Part shown: positions 60,363-64,000 of the stretch, piece by piece
How the letters are laid out: each line of letters opens with the position of its first letter
Position numbering within the stretch: the stretch's first letter is position 1
Source of the DNA: Paracholeplasma morum
GTDB lineage: Bacteria > Bacillota_I > Bacilli_A > Acholeplasmatales > UBA5453
Length of the DNA stretch: 64,000 nucleotides
Reading direction: 5' to 3'
NCBI RefSeq assembly: GCF_016907055.1
Contig: NZ_JAFBBG010000002.1
Location: 115,510-179,509, forward strand
Notes under the pieces: model-generated
What the model was told of the DNA's origin: nothing
Databases searched by the model: none
What the model saw: only the letters and a program-made list of their open reading frames with translations
Program-made: the position numbers and the translations under genes

Positions 60363-63300
60363 ATGAAAATCGGATTTAAACGATTGACGATGTTGTTAGC
60401 GTTACTAAGCGTAGTAATGTTAGCTGCTTGTGGTAAAACAGATACCACTTTAAAAGATGCCGTTGCTGATTTAACAATCACTTACGCATCAGGAGACAGC
60501 ATTTCAGCTGTAACTAAGGATTTACCAACACTTCCTGCTAAAGTAGGAGAAGTTACCATTACTTGGGCATCAAATAACACAGCTGTGTTAAGTGCCGCAG
60601 GTAAAGTTACAAGACCAGCAAGTGATACAGTAGTAACACTAACTGCAACTTTAACTTTTGATGGTAAAACTGAAAGTAAAGAATTTAAAATTACCGTTAA
60701 AGCCGTAGAAGGCCCAACACAAGCAGAAAAAGATGCTGCAACTGCTGCATTACAAGCTGTTTATGCTGACACTATTGGCGACGTTAATTATGAAGTTATT
60801 GCAGACTTAGAATTAGTTTCTACTATTTCTGGGTTCTCTGTTACTTGGGCATCTGCCAACACTGCTTTAATCGCAGTTGATGGTAAGATTACAAGACCTG
60901 CTTATACTAAAGATGGTGGACAAGCTGTTAAATTAACTGCCACAATCACAGTTAAAGGTGAAGCTGTAGTAGTTGAATTCTTCGCATTCGTTAAAGGTAT
61001 GCCAAAGACTGTTCAACAAACATTAACTGAAGCAGTTAACTTAGGTGCTGCATTCACATCAGACGTATCTACTGATGGTATTACTGCAAACCAAACTTTA
61101 CAAACATCAGTAAAATATGAAGATGTAACTTATACAATCGTATGGACTTCTTCACATCCAGAAACAATGGGTGTTGATGGTAAAGTTGTAAGACCAGCTT
61201 TAGGACAACCTGACTTAGTTGTTACAATGACTGCTTCTATTACTCATGAAGGCGTTACTGTAACTAAAGATGTAGAATTTAAAGTTCTTTCTTACAAGCC
61301 AAGTAGAGTATTTGAAACCATTGGTGATCTATACACTGGTGATGGAAGAGCTAAAGACGGCGAATATGTAAAAGTTAAAGGTGTTAAAGTATTAGGTAAG
61401 ATCAACGATGGTATTTTCTTACATGATGGTACAGACATTCTTTATGTATTCGATAGAGGCAAAGTTATTTATAATAGCTTAGTTCCTGGTAAAGTTTATG
61501 ACGTTGAAGGCGAATTTGACATTTACTACAGCGCAGGACAATTAGCGAACTATGCACCAAACGTATTAACATTTGTTGAATCTACTGAAGTAGTTGCCGA
61601 TTTAGCTGCAACTCAAGTTGATTATAATGATTTAATCGATGGATTATCATTACCAACTAATCCAAGTGAACTACAAGTGTTCTATGAATACACAAGATTC
61701 ACTGCGAAAGTCTTAGTCGACGCTCAAGAAGGCGCAACTTCAAGCTACAAGTACTGGTTAGTTCCAACTGACTATGAAGGCGAAACAGTTATTAGCAAAC
61801 TTGATGGTGGTAAAGCTATTCAATACGCTACTAAGTATGTATCAAACATTTATTACCAATCAAATTCTGAAGCGTTTGCTGAATTAAATGGTAAGACTGT
61901 CACTATCGACTTCTTAATGTATGGTTTCAGATCTGATAGATATGTATGGTACGGATTATTCTTCGATGACGTTACAGACATCGTAGTTGCATTCGATACA
62001 GATGCAGAAGCATTAGCAGCAGCTAAAGCAGTTGTTGAAAAATCACAACCAGCTGACGTTGTTGAAGCTACAACATTAGATTTAGTTAAATCAATCCATG
62101 GTGCATCAGTAGCATGGTCATCTAATAATGAATCAGTTATCAACTCAACTACAGGTGTTGTTACACCAGTTGATGGTGTTGTAACTAAAGTTGAATTAAC
62201 AGCAGTTATTACACTTAAAGACTTACCAGCTGAAACAGTTAAGATTAACATTAACGTTGGTGAACTTCCTGTTAAGACAGTTAAAGAAGTTATTGATTCA
62301 GCAAAAGGCGCACAAGTTCGCTTTGAAGCTACAGTCTTTGAATATGATGGACGTGGAAACGTGTATGTTTCTAACGGAACAGATTCTCTTGTAGTACGTA
62401 TCGATTCATCATCTGACCTACACGCTGCATTAGTTGCAAATAAGGGTAAGAAAGTTGAAGTAATCGGAGCTACAGATTCATACAACGGACTAGTTCAAGT
62501 TAAGCCTACAAAAGTAACTGCCAAAGGTGCTGGTGATGCAATTGCTCCAATTAATGCAGATGCATTAGAATTATCAGCAACAGGTTTAATCTCAGTACAA
62601 TCATCACTAGTTGAATTGAAAGGAATGAGCGTTACATCAAGAACCACTACTCCAAGTAAAGATGCTACATACAACACAGTTTCAATTATCTTAACTCAAG
62701 TTGCTTCAAGCAAAACTATCGAATTGAGATGGGATGATAGAGTTGTATTAACTACTGAAGCTAAAGCAGAACTAGACAAATTAGTTGTTGGTGAAATTGC
62801 TGAAGTTACAGCAGTTGTTGGTTGGTTTAACAATCCACAATTATTAGCTCTTAATGTATTAAAAGTTACAGTTACACCACAAGATAATGCAGCTAAATTA
62901 GCAGCAGACGCAGCAGCAATTAAAGATATCGCTTTAACTGCAGCAGGTGCAATCGAACTTCCAGCTTTAGGCGCTAATGGTTCAGCAATTGCTTATGCAT
63001 TCAAAGATGCAGAAGGTGCTAACAATTCATTAATCGATTTAGTAGCTAAAACAGTTACAATGCCTTCTGAAGGTCAAGTAGTAGTTACATTAGTTGCTAC
63101 ACTTACTTTAGGTGAAGAAGCAGCTGTTGAAGTTGAAATCGAAGTTACTCTAGGCTCATTACCTGCTGTTGAAGGTACTGTTGTTACAACATCTTACAGC
63201 GGAACTAGCACAAACATGGTTTCTCCAGGTAATAATGCTACAACTATTGGATTAAGCGAAACTATCTTTGACGTAACATCTAACAAAGCTGGTAGTTATA

Positions 63301-63641
63301 ATAATATTATTGGTCTAAATGCAGATGGTTCAATCAGATTATATGCAGACAGATCTACTGGAAACGGTAATATTTTAACTATTTCTACTTTAGGTGGACA
63401 AAGAATCGTTTCAGTCAAAATTACATTTGGCGCAGGTAGCAACCATGTTGCTGGCGAAACAGCTGGTGTACTAACACTAGGTTCAGAAGTAATCAATCTA
63501 GACTCCACTAAAGTTTCAAGTCAAACTCTTGAATATAGTGCATTAGATATTACATCATTCTCAGTGAAAAATGCTACAACAGGCAGTAAGTCTGGACAAC
63601 TTTGGATCACATCCATCGAAATCACTTACGCAGCTGCATAA
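60363..63641 (+). CDS. Large surface lipoprotein with repeated bacterial Ig-like and OB-like domains
   Basis: 1092 residues. Lipobox LAAC (Cys23). About five atrophied Ig-like repeats (starting near 30, 130, 220, 560 and 840), each with the ITWASNN…GKVTRP type core, alternate with OB-like domains (about 325-410, 645-725 and 735-840; GIFLHDGTDILYVF, NVYVSNGTDSLVV). A C-terminal beta-rich domain follows (about 930-1092). No catalytic motif was recognised. The domains suggest extended surface display and binding of polysaccharide or nucleic acid. It follows the importer genes by 46 bases with AGGAGG, so it may gather substrate for them. Confidence 0.8.
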   Translation: MKIGFKRLTMLLALLSVVMLAACGKTDTTLKDAVADLTITYASGDSISAVTKDLPTLPAKVGEVTITWASNNTAVLSAAGKVTRPASDTVVTLTATLTFDGKTESKEFKITVKAVEGPTQAEKDAATAALQAVYADTIGDVNYEVIADLELVSTISGFSVTWASANTALIAVDGKITRPAYTKDGGQAVKLTATITVKGEAVVVEFFAFVKGMPKTVQQTLTEAVNLGAAFTSDVSTDGITANQTLQTSVKYEDVTYTIVWTSSHPETMGVDGKVVRPALGQPDLVVTMTASITHEGVTVTKDVEFKVLSYKPSRVFETIGDLYTGDGRAKDGEYVKVKGVKVLGKINDGIFLHDGTDILYVFDRGKVIYNSLVPGKVYDVEGEFDIYYSAGQLANYAPNVLTFVESTEVVADLAATQVDYNDLIDGLSLPTNPSELQVFYEYTRFTAKVLVDAQEGATSSYKYWLVPTDYEGETVISKLDGGKAIQYATKYVSNIYYQSNSEAFAELNGKTVTIDFLMYGFRSDRYVWYGLFFDDVTDIVVAFDTDAEALAAAKAVVEKSQPADVVEATTLDLVKSIHGASVAWSSNNESVINSTTGVVTPVDGVVTKVELTAVITLKDLPAETVKININVGELPVKTVKEVIDSAKGAQVRFEATVFEYDGRGNVYVSNGTDSLVVRIDSSSDLHAALVANKGKKVEVIGATDSYNGLVQVKPTKVTAKGAGDAIAPINADALELSATGLISVQSSLVELKGMSVTSRTTTPSKDATYNTVSIILTQVASSKTIELRWDDRVVLTTEAKAELDKLVVGEIAEVTAVVGWFNNPQLLALNVLKVTVTPQDNAAKLAADAAAIKDIALTAAGAIELPALGANGSAIAYAFKDAEGANNSLIDLVAKTVTMPSEGQVVVTLVATLTLGEEAAVEVEIEVTLGSLPAVEGTVVTTSYSGTSTNMVSPGNNATTIGLSETIFDVTSNKAGSYNNIIGLNADGSIRLYADRSTGNGNILTISTLGGQRIVSVKITFGAGSNHVAGETAGVLTLGSEVINLDSTKVSSQTLEYSALDITSFSVKNATTGSKSGQLWITSIEITYAAA

Positions 63642-63678
63642 TTTTCAAACTTTTAAAAAGGACATGTCCGAAAGGATG

Positions 63679-63703
63679 TGAACAGCCTCTTGTCAAGTAG
63701 ACA
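63679..63703. repeat. Probable right terminal inverted repeat of an IS3-family element
   Basis: The sequence starting TGAACAGCC… and ending …AGTAGACA lies 18 bases beyond the transposase stop. IS150-type elements end in such TG…CA repeats. The left end is outside the window, so the repeat cannot be confirmed. The interval 63642-63678 holds only a GGACATGTCC palindrome (63659-63668). Confidence 0.5.
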
Positions 63704-63720
63704 CGGTAAATAATATAAAA

Positions 63721-64000
63721 TTAGATGGCCATATACCTATATTCTAAAGGTGTATGGCTTTTTAATTTACGTTGTATTCTTTCATGATTATAGAACTTAA
63801 TGTAATCTTTAATTGCTTTTGTGAGTTTTTCTGATGAATCAAACGTTTCTAAATAATACATTTCAGATTTGATGATGCCCCATAAGTTCTCGATTGGTCC
63901 ATTATCAATACACTTACCTACTCTAGACATACTTTGCACCATATTGTGTTTATCTAATAGATTTTTAAATGATCTGCTCGTGTATTGAAATCCCCTGTCA
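63721..64000 (-). CDS. IS3-family transposase OrfB, C-terminal part
   Basis: About 92 residues are visible, reading from beyond the window to TAA at 63721-63723. The integrase-core sequence begins DRGFQYTS (the second catalytic Asp of DDE) and continues with SMSRVGKCIDNGPIENLWG, where the Glu is catalytic, then YYLETFDSSEKL and YNHERIQRKLK. It cuts and joins IS ends. An internal ATG at 63942 is not the start. Confidence 0.93.
   Translation of the reverse strand, partial: DRGFQYTSRSFKNLLDKHNMVQSMSRVGKCIDNGPIENLWGIIKSEMYYLETFDSSEKLTKAIKDYIKFYNHERIQRKLKSHTPLEYRYMAI

Larger units (their letters stand above)
63679..64000 (-). mobile_element. Insertion sequence, IS3 family (IS150-like), partial
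   Basis: Contains the C-terminal part of the transposase on the - strand and a probable terminal repeat. The element continues past the window. It sits directly after the large lipoprotein gene, with no terminator for that gene left between them. Confidence 0.8.

Noticed and set aside
61853..62485. A 210-codon open frame on the - strand inside the large lipoprotein gene
   Set aside because: It lies opposite a long, clearly coding repeat protein, is rich in Ser/Thr/Val from reading that composition backwards, and has no ribosome site or family match.
63659..63668. GGACATGTCC palindrome as a terminator or target duplication
   Set aside because: The stem is too short and lacks a T-run; a target duplication cannot be judged without the other IS end.

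Overview
The window looks like the replication-origin region of a low-GC, wall-less Firmicutes relative, most likely an Acholeplasma-type mollicute. Three things support this. The gene set around dnaA (rpmH-rnpA-yidC-jag on one side; dnaN, an S4-domain gene, recF, gyrB, gyrA on the other) is the conserved origin cluster. The DNA is AT-rich, with consensus TTGACA/TATAAT promoters. Several operon junctions use TGA as a real stop (for example the ATGA overlaps in the glycerol operon and at glmM/glmU), so UGA is not tryptophan as it is in Mycoplasma or Spiroplasma. Species assignment is inference.

Layout. 1-1912: a partial ABC transporter ATPase and a secreted MACPF/perforin-like protein with an apparent 3' frameshift, flanked by an 11-bp inverted repeat. 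1993-4202: a membrane-anchored alpha/beta hydrolase behind a perfect promoter, a cre-like site and a strong terminator hairpin. 4327-9627 (+): a glycerol operon with GlpP antiterminator, a three-part FAD/Fe-S glycerol-3-phosphate dehydrogenase system and glycerol kinase. 9676-12068: a LuxE/LuxC-type fatty-acid reductase pair without luciferase. 12179-18525: a FlaA1/CapD-like dehydratase followed by glmS, glmM and glmU, making UDP-GlcNAc and derivatives. 18845-34691 (mostly -): purA, glnA, prs-pth-mfd, an HD phosphohydrolase-rnmV-rsmA-ispE operon, pduL, a two-component system and serS; a HIT gene lies on +. 34.7-35.3 kb: two divergent T-box leaders (serS and a lone trpB). 36.6-45.2 kb: gyrA, gyrB, recF, S4 gene, dnaN, dnaA. 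43.73-43.79 and 45.22-45.37 kb: DnaA-box clusters forming the likely bipartite oriC.

Right of the origin (+): rpmH, rnpA, yidC, jag, a YiiX-like papain-fold protein, a small membrane protein, rmuC, a glycolipid-type glycosyltransferase overlapping asnS, a MATE exporter, then an ABC importer operon (ATPase, two permeases with N-terminal extensions, an Ig-domain-fused binding lipoprotein) and a 1092-residue Ig/OB-like repeat lipoprotein. The window ends inside an IS3-family (IS150-like) element.

Most genes point away from the origin, co-directional with replication. The glycerol operon, HIT and trpB are the exceptions. Metabolically the window combines carbon-catabolite control (two cre-like sites placed just after start points), glycerol use, phosphotransacetylase (PduL) fermentation, amino-sugar nucleotide synthesis, isoprenoid precursor synthesis, and glycolipid and fatty-aldehyde chemistry, which fits an organism whose envelope is a single lipid membrane. 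No tRNA, rRNA or CRISPR array was recognised.
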